A stretch of DNA of 64,000 nt from assembly GCA_020628375.1 (NCBI GenBank), contig JAHDFD010000009.1:38263-102262 (forward strand), in the 5' to 3' direction. Position 1 is the stretch's first letter, and every line of letters begins with the position of its first letter. This stretch comes from Chitinophagales bacterium (lineage in GTDB: Bacteria; Bacteroidota; Bacteroidia; Chitinophagales; UBA2359). Under the pieces are notes generated by a model. The model did not search any database. It saw nothing but the letters and a program-made list of their open reading frames with translations, and was not told the origin of the DNA. Position numbers and translations under genes: made by a program. This document shows positions 9,204 through 17,600 of the stretch, piece by piece.

Positions 9204-9812
9204 ATGTCGAATTTTATTCTTGCCATAGACCTTATCGGAACTTTTGTATTTGCGGTTAGTGGCGTACTGGCTGGCGTTGAAAAGAAATTCGATTTGTTCG
9301 GTGTCCTTATTCTTGCTTTTGTAACCGCAGTGGGCGGTGGCACACTCCGAGATGTATTGATTGGAAGTACGCCAGTTGCATGGATGAATAATGAAATATA
9401 TTTTTATCTGATTTTGGCGGCTTTACCTTTTTGTTATTTCTTTAAGAGCAAGATCATTTACTTAAGGCACAGCTTTTTCCTTTTCGATACCTTAGGAATT
9501 GCCTTGTTCACCATACTTGGTTTACAAAAAACACTTGCTTTAGGTTTATCACCACTGATTGCGGTGTTAATGGGTGTTGTTTCTGCTTGTTTTGGTGGAA
9601 TAATAAGAGATGTCCTATCGAATGAAATTCCGCTTATTTTCCGTAAAGAAGTTTATGCGTTCGCTTGTTTACTTGGCGCACTTTCATTTCTTGGTGCAAG
9701 CTATGTCCTTCCGGTCAATATTGCAATGATCGTTTCAATTTCGGTGGTCATAATTATCAGAGTTTTAGCAATACAACGTGGTTGGGAACTACCCTTTAAT
9801 CCACTTTCCTGA
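9204..9812 (+). CDS. TRIC / UPF0126 family cation channel protein
   Basis: A 202-residue inner-membrane protein with about seven hydrophobic segments in two homologous halves. Each half carries the family motif: GGGTLRDVLIG (about 45-55) and GGIIRDVLSNEIP (about 132-144). This is the trimeric intracellular cation channel family (E. coli YadS type), thought to conduct monovalent cations; physiological role in bacteria is unclear. It starts 11 bp after the peptidase stop with AGGATG at the start. Its 3' end overlaps the convergent META lipoprotein gene by 17 bp. Confidence 0.88.
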   Translation: MSNFILAIDLIGTFVFAVSGVLAGVEKKFDLFGVLILAFVTAVGGGTLRDVLIGSTPVAWMNNEIYFYLILAALPFCYFFKSKIIYLRHSFFLFDTLGIALFTILGLQKTLALGLSPLIAVLMGVVSACFGGIIRDVLSNEIPLIFRKEVYAFACLLGALSFLGASYVLPVNIAMIVSISVVIIIRVLAIQRGWELPFNPLS

Positions 9813-10269
9813 ATCGAAGTAATTCTTCGCGTTGCTCGTTGAACAAGTACAATTCTAAATTTGATATTTTATAGAATCTTGTATTTTCCAAAGCTTTGCG
9901 AAATTTGCGGGTATATTCCATTGTTTCAGGGCATAACTTCTTAGTTCCGCCTACCGAACCCAATACCAGCTGCTGATCGTCGAGTTGAGCTATATCACCA
10001 AATATCTGATTACAACCATCATTTCCCAATATGCTATTATTATTAATATTGAATTCTAACTGTGGTAAACGCTGAAATACTTTTCCTGCTACAGATTTCG
10101 CTTCAAAAGGCATTTCCTTCAAAACCCATATATCGTTGAGTAATTTAGATGCTTTAGTTGGTTGCTGCACTATTGTTTCTTTTTCATTTTGTTCTACTGA
10201 AATTTTCTCTTTCTTCAAAGAAGAACAGGCGGTCATAGTTAATAGTAAGGTAATCAGTATTATTCTCAT
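9796..10269 (-). CDS. META-domain lipoprotein (HslJ-like)
   Basis: A 157-residue lipoprotein starting at MRIILITLLLTMTAC, with lipobox Cys15. A longer in-frame start at 10332 exists, but its extra residues are translated from the intergenic TGATGAATGAT repeat, so I reject it. The mature part contains a META domain (about 40-155), recognisable by the LxxxxWxL start and the IxGNDGCNQIFGxI core. META/HslJ proteins are small envelope proteins linked to stress or antibiotic tolerance in other bacteria; function here is not shown. It precedes or is independent of the LemA genes on the same strand. Confidence 0.8.
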   Translation of the reverse strand: MRIILITLLLTMTACSSLKKEKISVEQNEKETIVQQPTKASKLLNDIWVLKEMPFEAKSVAGKVFQRLPQLEFNINNNSILGNDGCNQIFGDIAQLDDQQLVLGSVGGTKKLCPETMEYTRKFRKALENTRFYKISNLELYLFNEQREELLRFRKVD

Positions 10270-10285
10270 GCTTTTTTGTTTATGG

Positions 10286-10345
10286 GTGATACAAGATGAA
10301 TGATGGGTGATGAATGATCTATCAGTCATCAATTATCAACTATCA
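10286..10345. repeat. Low-complexity GATGAATGATGGGTGA repeat
   Basis: Degenerate GATGAATGATGGGTGATGAATGAT-like sequence, followed by its complement (ATCAATTATCAACTATCATTCAT), sits between the META and LemA genes. It is the same family as at 616-682, 11560-11632 and 15315-15397. Confidence 0.6.
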
Positions 10346-10349
10346 TTCA

Positions 10350-10937
10350 TTACTTCAGTCCTTCGAAATCAGGAAAATCGCGTTCAAACATATCTATGCT
10401 TAGTTTCTCCTTGTGATGGAAACCCATTTTATCTGAGGTGAGTTTTTGTGTAATCCCACCTTGATAATCATTATACTCATCCACCACTTTATTATACTTT
10501 TCGCACTCTATCGCTATGCGATTATGAGAGCCTTGTATTTGAGAAGCTAAGGTTTTCAATTCTTCTCTGACAGAATCGCCTTTAGGCAGCGCTGCTATTT
10601 CCTTATATATATCCTGTAAAATTCGATCTAATGGTTGGGTAAACTGTTTTTGAAGCTTAATGTACTGTTTAATCTTCTTCATTTCAATTTCATCTTTGAC
10701 AATACTCAGATCTGCTACTTCTTCACGTGCCTTAATAAGTGCTTTCATATCCGATTTGTCGGCATTCTTGAATTGTTTTAGAATCATTGGTACCAAATCA
10801 CTCTGTCTGTTATAGACATCTTCAATTCGATACCAGTGCTTGTCTGCACGTTCATCAAATTCTACCAATTTATTATATCCGCATGAACTGATCAATACCA
10901 TTAATAGTCCCGCTAAAAACCATTTTTTATCTTTCAT
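10350..10937 (-). CDS. LemA-family lipoprotein
   Basis: A 195-residue protein with a lipoprotein signal (lipobox ISSC, Cys19) followed by the family hallmark GYNKLV and a long alpha-helical region typical of LemA four-helix proteins (NxIxxxCxKYNKxVDEYNDY, about 137-156). LemA proteins are membrane-anchored and of uncertain function. It is the second of a tandem pair; the paralogue at 11011-11556 shares the CGYNKLV start and overall helical layout. The two are separated by a spacer with a CCCTGTCAGGG palindrome. Confidence 0.85.
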   Translation of the reverse strand: MKDKKWFLAGLLMVLISSCGYNKLVEFDERADKHWYRIEDVYNRQSDLVPMILKQFKNADKSDMKALIKAREEVADLSIVKDEIEMKKIKQYIKLQKQFTQPLDRILQDIYKEIAALPKGDSVREELKTLASQIQGSHNRIAIECEKYNKVVDEYNDYQGGITQKLTSDKMGFHHKEKLSIDMFERDFPDFEGLK

Positions 10938-10954
10938 TTATTTGAATTCTAATT

Positions 10955-10969
10955 AACCCTGTCAGGGTT
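10955..10969. repeat. AACCCTGTCAGGGTT palindrome
   Basis: A 15-bp palindrome with the same CCCTGTCAGGG core as at 5206-5248 and 41853-41865. It lies between the two LemA genes. Confidence 0.5.
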
Positions 10970-11010
10970 CAAAAAATTATATAAACCAAGACTTCATAAC
11001 CTTTTTGAAA

Positions 11011-11556
11011 TTATAATTTTCGTCCTCCTTTATCGACTTTCAAAGGTTCGTAATTATCGAAACCCATAGGTCCTGCTGTAACATTCTGCGGAAACTGTCT
11101 TTTATAAGTATTGTATTCAGCAACCGTTTCGTTGAATTTTTTACGGGCAACACGTATTTTATTCTGGCTCAATTCTAACTGTTCAGATTTAAACGCTCCT
11201 GCTCCTCTCACACTCATTACTTTTCTTAGAATATCACTTAGCTCATCCTGTTTTTTCATAAAATCGTCAATATCAGAAGCACTGATCGATTCATCAGAAA
11301 TATCAATAGCCTCGATAGCTTTTATCGCCTTTTCCAATTCATTAAGCTGTTTAGGTGTTGTCGGTGTATCAGCTTTTTTCAGTTCAGATAAAAATGCAGC
11401 CGCAGCATCACCTCTTTCTCCATAAGCTGTCGCCACCGTTGACCAGCTTTTTTGTATATTTTCTTCATGATCAACAAGCTTATTATATCCGCATGAGCTA
11501 ATTGAAAAAATAAGAAAAGTGAAAGTTATATATTTTATAATTTTATGCATATCCAT
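11011..11556 (-). CDS. LemA-family lipoprotein, paralogue
   Basis: A 181-residue lipoprotein. I start it at ATG 11556 (MDMHKIIKY...); ATG 11550 is equally possible. The longer in-frame start at 11595 is translated from an intergenic repeat and is rejected. The signal segment ends at lipobox SSC, followed directly by GYNKLV as in the neighbouring paralogue. A helical LemA domain follows, with NKIRVARKKFNETVAEYNTYK near the C-terminal third. Tandem duplication of a LemA lipoprotein gene followed by divergence is the simplest explanation. Function is unknown. Confidence 0.82.
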   Translation of the reverse strand: MDMHKIIKYITFTFLIFSISSCGYNKLVDHEENIQKSWSTVATAYGERGDAAAAFLSELKKADTPTTPKQLNELEKAIKAIEAIDISDESISASDIDDFMKKQDELSDILRKVMSVRGAGAFKSEQLELSQNKIRVARKKFNETVAEYNTYKRQFPQNVTAGPMGFDNYEPLKVDKGGRKL

Positions 11557-11559
11557 TTT

Positions 11560-11632
11560 TTTATGATCGATGAGTAATGGATGATGATTGATCAACTATC
11601 AACCATTAACTATCATTCATCATTTATAATCA
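11560..11632. repeat. Low-complexity TGATGATTGATCAAC repeat
   Basis: A degenerate inverted repeat upstream of the second LemA gene (GATGAGTAATGGATGATGAT and ACTATCATTCATCATTTAT), of the same family as in other intergenic spacers here. Confidence 0.5.
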
Positions 11633-11703
11633 TTCAACCAACAATTATTTCCTATAAGTTCCTTCCTTTTTCATTATGACCGAACTTTGCCTAAAAAGTA
11701 TAT

Positions 11704-12126
11704 ATGAATTTTGAAGGATTAGACCATATTGGTATTGCGGTTAAAGATATAGAAAAATCGAATCAGTTATTTGAAATTTTAATGGGACAAGCTCCTTATA
11801 AGCAGGAAAGTGTTGATTCTGAAAACGTTTTGACCTCTTTTTTTGATGCAGGAAATATGAAAGTTGAGTTATTACAAGCAACAGCCGAAAGTAGTGCCAT
11901 ATATAAATTCATAGAAAAGCGAGGCGAAGGCTTACATCATATTGCTTTTGAGGTAGAAGATATTTATGCTAAAATGAAACAGTTTGAAGCAGATGGTTTT
12001 CGTTTACTGAATAAACAACCGAAACAAGGAGCAGATAATAAACTTATATGTTTTATTCACCCAAAAGATACTAATGGTGTATTAATAGAACTATGTCAGA
12101 CACAAACTGAAGAAAAAGAGTTGTAA
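11704..12126 (+). CDS. mce: Methylmalonyl-CoA epimerase
   Basis: A 140-residue vicinal-oxygen-chelate enzyme that interconverts (S)- and (R)-methylmalonyl-CoA in propionate/succinate metabolism. It shows two VOC modules with plausible metal ligands His8 (LDHIGIAV), Glu55 (MKVELLQ), His79 (LHHIAFEV) and Glu129 (GVLIELCQ). Length and the RGEGLHHIAFEV motif are characteristic of the epimerase rather than other VOC proteins. Methylmalonyl-CoA mutase genes are not in the window. The gene is monocistronic. Confidence 0.9.
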   Translation: MNFEGLDHIGIAVKDIEKSNQLFEILMGQAPYKQESVDSENVLTSFFDAGNMKVELLQATAESSAIYKFIEKRGEGLHHIAFEVEDIYAKMKQFEADGFRLLNKQPKQGADNKLICFIHPKDTNGVLIELCQTQTEEKEL

Positions 12127-12302
12127 ATTCAGGCAACTTAGCTTAAAAAGTTCTATCTTTCTAATCATCAACAGTGCTTTTGAGAAAATTTCAAACTATT
12201 TTATTTGATTACAATTGATATAGTTGTAAACTATTTATATACGCAAAAGCATTATTAAAGTAAATATATGTAAATTATATTTATAGCTAAATAAATCATG
12301 TC

Positions 12303-12638
12303 ATGGCAAAGAAAAAAGAAAAAAAAGGCAAGAAGAAGGACAAGAAACTTAAAAAGTCGGAACAGCTTTTAAAAGCAAGCGCAAAGAAACCCAAGAAAAA
12401 GAAAGTAAAAAAGAAAGCTCCCAAAGCACCAGAAAAACCCAAACTTGCGTTTAGTATAGGTGCACTGATTAGAGCAGCACGTTTAGAACAGAAAATGACT
12501 CAGGATGATCTTGCATCGCGATGTGGAACTAACAAATCTTATATTTCCCGTGTAGAGAATAATGCAACCGATATGCGTGTTTCTACACTTATGAAACTGA
12601 TAGATGGCTTAGATGGAGAGTTGAGGATCGAGTTTTAA
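12303..12638 (+). CDS. XRE-family HTH protein with Lys-rich N-terminal tail
   Basis: A 111-residue DNA-binding protein. Residues 1-47 are an extremely basic tail dominated by Lys, with Ala and Pro (MAKKKEKKGKKKDKK..., APKAPEKPK), like histone H1-type bacterial tails. Residues about 50-108 form a Cro/C1-type helix-turn-helix (IGALIRAARLEQKMTQDDLA...NKSYISRVENN). No toxin gene is adjacent, so it is not an obvious antitoxin. Its role is unknown: it may be a regulator whose tail boosts non-specific DNA binding, or a nucleoid-associated protein. The A-rich 5' coding region could also be a poor terminator, but no frame disruption is seen. Confidence 0.8.
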   Translation: MAKKKEKKGKKKDKKLKKSEQLLKASAKKPKKKKVKKKAPKAPEKPKLAFSIGALIRAARLEQKMTQDDLASRCGTNKSYISRVENNATDMRVSTLMKLIDGLDGELRIEF

Positions 12639-12735
12639 ACTTCGTAGATCAAAATTATATTTTCAGTCGTAAAAAAGGCTGAGGTGATGTACATTAGCAG
12701 GCTTTAATCGGTATCAGAACAAACTTTTTTATTTT

Positions 12736-13764
12736 ATGATGCTACGCTATTGTTGTCTTGGTATTATTACGCTGTTTATTTTTAGTTCATGTGGTAGTAA
12801 TAACAGTGAATCTACTGCCCCCGATGTTTCTCATATCAAAGTAGATGAAGTAAATATTAATCGCTTTGAACAGGATCTTTTTGCTTTAGATACTTTAAAG
12901 CTAATGGATGAATTTGAACGATTGAAAGTCAAATATTCCGAATTCTTTCCTTTATTTCTTTTCAATATTCAGGAAATCGCCAATAAAGACGATGCTGATG
13001 AATTGATTGCACAGCAACTTAAAGCATACATCAAAAACAAGGATGTTAAAGCTGTTTATAATGATATTAATGAAGCATATCCAGATCTGAATGGTATTTC
13101 CAATGAATTCGAGCAAGCTTTTAAGTACCTGAAATACCATCTTCCCGACTTGCCCCAACCACAATTGTTCAGTTTTATGGCACCTTTTCAGCATCAAGCG
13201 CTTACTATAGGTAATGACAAATTAGGTATAGGCTTAGATTTACATTTAGGAGCTGATTATCCTTTGTACGCTTCTGCCGGGCATCCTCAGTATTTATCCA
13301 GAACTTTTACCAAAGAAAACCTGCTTGCCAATACGCTAATGGGTTATGCCAAATCAATTCTTTACGAAAATCGTGACAAGAATCGTCTTATCGATAAAAT
13401 GATTTATCAGGGTAAGCTCTTGTATTTGGTAGAACAATTACTACCCGATACCGATAAAAGTAAACTGATCGGTTATACACCCGAACAATATCAGTGGTGT
13501 AGGGAAAACGAAACACAAATATGGAGTTTTTGGATCGACAAGAAACTTTTATATGAAACACAAAGTGGAAAATATGGTCGTTTTGTTGCCCCTTCTCCCA
13601 CTACTGCAGGAATGCCTGGTGAATCGCCCGGTAATGTGGGTAGCTGGACCGGCTGGCAAATTGTAAGATCTTATATGAAAAACAATCCTGAAACAACGCT
13701 TAAAGATCTGTTGGGGATTGAAGACGGACAACAAATACTTAAGTTAAGTGCTTATAAGCCTTAA
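12736..13764 (+). CDS. gldB: Gliding motility lipoprotein GldB
   Basis: A 342-residue lipoprotein (lipobox FSSC, Cys19). It matches GldB over its length: INRFEQDLFALDT near 40-52, the YSEFFPLF segment, the DLHLGADYPLY block and the C-terminal GNVGSWTGWQIVRSYMKNNP. GldB is required for gliding and T9SS-associated motility in Flavobacterium and is widely conserved in Bacteroidota; its biochemical role is unresolved. It stands alone here and fits the many T9SS cargo proteins in the window. Confidence 0.87.
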   Translation: MMLRYCCLGIITLFIFSSCGSNNSESTAPDVSHIKVDEVNINRFEQDLFALDTLKLMDEFERLKVKYSEFFPLFLFNIQEIANKDDADELIAQQLKAYIKNKDVKAVYNDINEAYPDLNGISNEFEQAFKYLKYHLPDLPQPQLFSFMAPFQHQALTIGNDKLGIGLDLHLGADYPLYASAGHPQYLSRTFTKENLLANTLMGYAKSILYENRDKNRLIDKMIYQGKLLYLVEQLLPDTDKSKLIGYTPEQYQWCRENETQIWSFWIDKKLLYETQSGKYGRFVAPSPTTAGMPGESPGNVGSWTGWQIVRSYMKNNPETTLKDLLGIEDGQQILKLSAYKP

Positions 13765-13841
13765 TCAATTTTTTAAGTGGCATTTATAAAGATTATGAGT
13801 ATGTTTTAATTTCTATAAACTGAAAAAATACTACTATCGAC

Positions 13842-14053
13842 TTAATCACTGATGTTACGCAGAGTTTGTGTCAGACTGAGTAAACGGAGATTTTTCGAGT
13901 GAAAACGAAGAAAAAACGTAGTGCATCGCCAGGCGACCCTGCGAAGTCTTTGACCGTCAAGAACTTAACTTCGATGCGTTCCGAACCCTAATTTTTTCAA
14001 AATTGGGTTCAAAACTTACTCAGTTTGACATAGTGCGTAACATTAGTTAATCA
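13842..14053. mobile_element. MITE-like element with terminal inverted repeats and 7-bp target duplication
   Basis: The body, 13849-14046 (198 bp), starts CTGATGTTACGCA and ends TGCGTAACATTAG, a 13-bp terminal inverted repeat with one mismatch. A second matched block just inside (TGTCAGACTGAGTAA versus TGTCAAACTGAGTAA) makes the inverted repeat about 30 bp long with an unpaired part. Both ends are directly flanked by TTAATCA (13842-13848 and 14047-14053), a perfect 7-bp direct repeat as left by transposition. No open frame of useful size lies inside. It is probably a non-autonomous element mobilised by an insertion sequence elsewhere; the family is not identified. Confidence 0.75.
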
Positions 14054-14294
14054 GATTTCCCTTCATCGTATGACGAACCATTATATGACGAACCATTCTG
14101 ATTGGAAAATGAACAAAGCGAAATTTGTAAAGAAGCGTCTCTAACACCGATGATTTTCAAATTCTTCACTTAAGCGACGATAAGCTTCGTTACGTTCTGA
14201 ATGACGAGTATTTTGTCATTTTTATCTGTTAGGTTTGTCCAAAATCCGGAGTCTCTTAAGGAACTTTTTACAAACTGTTGCCATTTTATAACGA
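14054..14294. other. Intergenic stretch without recognised gene
   Basis: Between the MITE-like element and the DUF3137 gene there is a short direct repeat (ATGACGAACCATT twice, about 14070-14096). I see no gene, RNA or clear promoter. Confidence 0.4.
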
Positions 14295-15314
14295 GTGCAA
14301 CAAATTCTGGATACATACAAAAAGCTATATCCACAACTAGTCATATTTGAATCTAAGGGTAAAAAACAACTTCGTGCCCTTCAAATTGCCAGAATTATTG
14401 CTTATTTACTCGCTCTGCTGATCGCCTGGCGATTTAACCTTATTTCTGCTCATATTTTATATTCCGGCATTGTACTACTTACTGTAGTTGGTATAGTAGA
14501 AACCATTTTTACATTTCTGAAAAATAAGATTTATCTGTCCTTTGAAAAATCTTCAAAAAACCTGATTTTACCTGCCCTTATTACTCACTTTCAGCACACC
14601 GATTTAAAGTATGAACAAGATCATCATGTTCCTTATAAATACTTTCAGGAAAGCCATTTGTCTAATTTGGATTGTTCAGAATTTGGTGGTAGTAATTATT
14701 TAGAAGGCAATGTTTCAGACAACCAGTTTATATATTCAGATATAAATATTTATAAAGACAAGGGAGGGAATATTATCTCTATCGCAGATAATTACTACAT
14801 TCCTAAACCCAACCCACAAAGCACTACCCGTAAAGATGTTTTTTTGAGTGGTTCCTTTTTAGTTATTCAAACAGCCCATTTTCATAATGGCGCTTCTTTT
14901 ATTCTCGAAGACAAAAGTGAAAAGTATTACGGAGCTATTGCACGTTTCTTTCAGCGTTTACAAAAAAGACGAGGAAAATTATTGCACTTTCCCCATCTTC
15001 CCGATTTTGAAAATCACTTCAAGGTATATAGCATTACACCTGAAGTATCTAAACCAATGCTAGATGATGAATTTCTGAAAACCTTATTGGCATTCAAAAA
15101 GAAAATAGGCACGCCTGTAAATCTTTCTTTCAATGGTGATCATATTTATTTATTCATTGAGAAGAAACAGAATAACTTTCAATTTAATTTGAAAAACAAA
15201 ACCAATACTTCAGAACAAATTTTTACTAAGAACTACCAGCATTTAGAAGAGCTCTTAAATCTAGTTGAATTTTTAGGGGAACAAATAAATGAGCATAAGG
15301 AAAAGCATAATTGA
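14295..15314 (+). CDS. DUF3137 membrane protein
   Basis: A 339-residue protein starting at GTG 14295. It has two hydrophobic segments near the N-terminus (about 31-47 and 52-73) followed by a large soluble region. The pattern of an early TM hairpin, then FxxSHL...EGN...F...D and a late PVNLSFNGDHIYLFI block, matches the DUF3137 family. Function is unknown. The start is uncertain: it lies in AACGAGTGC with no clear ribosome binding site, but no ATG is well placed upstream. Nothing nearby suggests a pathway. Confidence 0.75.
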   Translation: MQQILDTYKKLYPQLVIFESKGKKQLRALQIARIIAYLLALLIAWRFNLISAHILYSGIVLLTVVGIVETIFTFLKNKIYLSFEKSSKNLILPALITHFQHTDLKYEQDHHVPYKYFQESHLSNLDCSEFGGSNYLEGNVSDNQFIYSDINIYKDKGGNIISIADNYYIPKPNPQSTTRKDVFLSGSFLVIQTAHFHNGASFILEDKSEKYYGAIARFFQRLQKRRGKLLHFPHLPDFENHFKVYSITPEVSKPMLDDEFLKTLLAFKKKIGTPVNLSFNGDHIYLFIEKKQNNFQFNLKNKTNTSEQIFTKNYQHLEELLNLVEFLGEQINEHKEKHN

Positions 15315-15397
15315 TAATTGATGGGTGATAATTGATGGGTGATAATTGATGGGTGATGGGTGATGGGTGATGGGTGATGGGTGATGGGTGATGGGTT
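15315..15397. repeat. GATGGGT tandem microsatellite
   Basis: Directly after the DUF3137 stop, the unit GATAATTGATGGGT (14 bp) occurs about three times and then collapses into about seven copies of the heptamer GATGGGT. A 73-residue minus-strand frame across it is merely translated repeat. The tract is a candidate for slippage and copy-number variation. Confidence 0.85.
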
Positions 15398-15521
15398 AAA
15401 ATATGAAATTGTAGCAATATTACCGAAAAAAGGGCAAAACTTACCAAAAAACTAAAGCACCTCCTTAGCAGTTCACAGACCTTTTAGATTAGCACCATTA
15501 TTAAGCTAAAAACCAGTTACA

Positions 15522-15575
15522 ATGAAAGCTATAATTACTAAAATTTGTTTTTCTCTATCCGTAGTATTTTTATAA
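15522..15575 (+). CDS. Possible 17-residue ORF in a short terminated transcript
   Basis: ATG 15522 opens a 17-codon frame (MKAIITKICFSLSVVFL) that reads like the start of a signal peptide and then stops. A strong terminator follows at 15605-15653. It may be the remnant of a deleted secreted-protein gene or a small regulatory or leader transcript. No homologue is recognised, and no clear -7 box is visible upstream. Confidence 0.25.
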   Translation: MKAIITKICFSLSVVFL

Positions 15576-15604
15576 ACAATTTTAAAGAATTAATAAAAGG
15601 GTTT

Positions 15605-15653
15605 AAAATCAGGCTAATCAGATTTTATGGGAGGACTGAGGCCTGATTTTTTT
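15605..15653 (+). terminator. Rho-independent terminator with no full gene upstream
   Basis: Arms AAAATCAGGC (15605-15614) and GCCTGATTTT (15641-15650) are followed by a T run on the plus strand. The nearest plus-strand gene ends about 290 bp upstream, so it more likely ends a short transcript carrying the 17-codon frame. It could also serve weakly for minus-strand transcription. Confidence 0.65.
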
Positions 15654-15704
15654 CATTGTTAAAATGGGTGTTTTGAAAGCTGCTTTTCTAAAGGAAAGTG
15701 GCTT

Positions 15705-17528
15705 TTATTTTTTGTTATAGAAGTTCTTCAAAGTATAGAATGCTTTTTTCTTCTTCCCATCTTCAGCAATTAGTCCTTTCCTATTCCAACCGTCCTGAAT
15801 TTTAGGCAGCACTCTTCTCGGAGAACGAAAATCAACCAGAATCCATGGCGAAATCCCCTGAATCTGCTCTATTTTATTGAGCATTGTAAGCGTTTTCTCA
15901 TAAAGGTCTTCCTGAAACTCTTCTGTCCAACGTATGCCTTTATCTCCAAAATATCCTTGCTTTGCACCTGCACCAAATTCAGAAACCAAAACTGGTTTAT
16001 CCTGTGCTATTTTCCATGTGATCGTTGCACATTTATCAGGCAAACCATCGTACCAGCCTATGTATTCATTGAAGCTTAGAATATCGACAACTTCTGCAAA
16101 AGGGTCATCAATCGTTCTTATCGTTGGATCATCATTATAGTTTTTTTGTTCCAGAGCAGCACTTATGAGTCTTGTTGAATCTTTAGTGCGTGCAAAAGCT
16201 GCCAGTTTATTCAGGAATTCATTTCTTGCAGGAACATTTGGTGTTTCATTTGCCATTGACCAGATAATAACACTCGCCCTGTTCTTATCTCTCGAAATAA
16301 GTTCCGAAAGTTGGTTTTCAGCATTCTGATAAGTAGCTTCATTCTCCCAATCTATGGTCCAGTAAACCGGATTTTCCTCCCAAACTAAAATACCTTTTTT
16401 ATCTGCAAGTCGAACCATGTGTTCATTGTGTGGATAGTGCGCTAAACGAACATAATTACAACCCAGATCTATTGCCCAATCCAGTAGTTGTTCTGCATCT
16501 TCTTCTGAATACGCTCTTCCATCTCGCAATGGGCTTTCTTCATGTATAGAAATACCTTTTAAATAAATGGCTTCGTCGTTGAGTAATATTTTTGTTCCTT
16601 TCGTTTTAATCGTTCTGAAACCTATCTGATCGATCAGCTTTTCTGTTTCATGCTCAATTATTACATCATACAAATAAGGGTTTTCCAACGACCAGAATTT
16701 TATATTCCTTACCTTTAATTGAATCTTGGCAAAGCCTTGTTCATCGGTCTTTATTTTTTTGCGTAAATTCATTTCAGGAATATTGATCTGCACCGCTTTA
16801 TTGGCGATATTATTTCCATTTAACTGAATATATCCTTCGATCATATTTTTATTATCCGGGCTTAGCTGTATAAAATAATCCTGGATAAAATTGGCAGCAG
16901 TTTCTACGATTTTTACTTCTCTTGTCAATCCACCGTAATTCCACCAGTCGGTATTTAAGGTAGGAATACCCTCTTTAAGTCTTTTATTATCAACTTTTAC
17001 GATCAGGAAATTGTCTTTCTCACGTAAAACATCTCTTACTTCAAAATTGAAAGGTGTAAAACCACCTGTGTGCACTCCCAATTTTCGTCCATTCAAATAC
17101 ACTTCCGTTTTGTAATTAGAAGCTTCGAAATACACAAAACATCGCTTACTTTCGTCTTGCTTTATGTAATCGAAAGAATGCTTGTACCATAAAGTTCCTT
17201 CATAATATAACAGCTCAGGCTTTTGACTATTCCAATCTCCGGGAACACTTAATGTGTCCATTCCATCAAAATTATATTCTATCAGATCGGAAGGACTCTG
17301 GGGCTTTGAATCGAGAAAAAAGGCACTTGCCCAGGGATGTTTCTGCTGGTCGAATGGTTCGTATCGATAATTATAATAACCGTTTTCATAAGGATCGATT
17401 ATATATCGCCAGTTTCCATTCAGTACCTTTACTTCTTTATTATAAACATTTTGAATAAGTTCAAACTGAGCATTGGTACTTATGGAACTCAATATCAATA
17501 TGTAGCATAGGAAAAGCTTAAATCTCAT
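15705..17528 (-). CDS. Glycoside hydrolase family 2 (beta-glucuronidase/beta-galactosidase-like)
   Basis: A 607-residue exported glycosidase with a signal peptide (about 1-20). The domain order is a jelly-roll sugar-binding domain (about 30-215, with LWYKHSFDY and the WNYGGLTREV motif), an immunoglobulin-like domain (about 220-315) and a TIM barrel (about 320-605). Putative catalytic residues are present: acid/base Glu428 in WSMANETPN and nucleophile Glu517 in VSEFGAGA. The barrel also has the GISIHEESPLRDGRA loop as in beta-glucuronidases. Substrate is uncertain among beta-glucuronide, galactoside or related sugars. There is no SusCD pair nearby, so it is not part of a visible polysaccharide utilisation locus. 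Confidence 0.87.
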   Translation of the reverse strand: MRFKLFLCYILILSSISTNAQFELIQNVYNKEVKVLNGNWRYIIDPYENGYYNYRYEPFDQQKHPWASAFFLDSKPQSPSDLIEYNFDGMDTLSVPGDWNSQKPELLYYEGTLWYKHSFDYIKQDESKRCFVYFEASNYKTEVYLNGRKLGVHTGGFTPFNFEVRDVLREKDNFLIVKVDNKRLKEGIPTLNTDWWNYGGLTREVKIVETAANFIQDYFIQLSPDNKNMIEGYIQLNGNNIANKAVQINIPEMNLRKKIKTDEQGFAKIQLKVRNIKFWSLENPYLYDVIIEHETEKLIDQIGFRTIKTKGTKILLNDEAIYLKGISIHEESPLRDGRAYSEEDAEQLLDWAIDLGCNYVRLAHYPHNEHMVRLADKKGILVWEENPVYWTIDWENEATYQNAENQLSELISRDKNRASVIIWSMANETPNVPARNEFLNKLAAFARTKDSTRLISAALEQKNYNDDPTIRTIDDPFAEVVDILSFNEYIGWYDGLPDKCATITWKIAQDKPVLVSEFGAGAKQGYFGDKGIRWTEEFQEDLYEKTLTMLNKIEQIQGISPWILVDFRSPRRVLPKIQDGWNRKGLIAEDGKKKKAFYTLKNFYNKK

Positions 17529-17600
17529 TTTTTCTATTTTAGGCTCATATAAGTCTATAAAAATAAGAACTTACTTTTCCCCATCTACTTAATACATCAT

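Noticed and set aside
10270..10332. 21-residue N-terminal extension of the META lipoprotein
   Set aside because: It is translated from a TGATGAATGAT repeat and would bury the lipoprotein signal.
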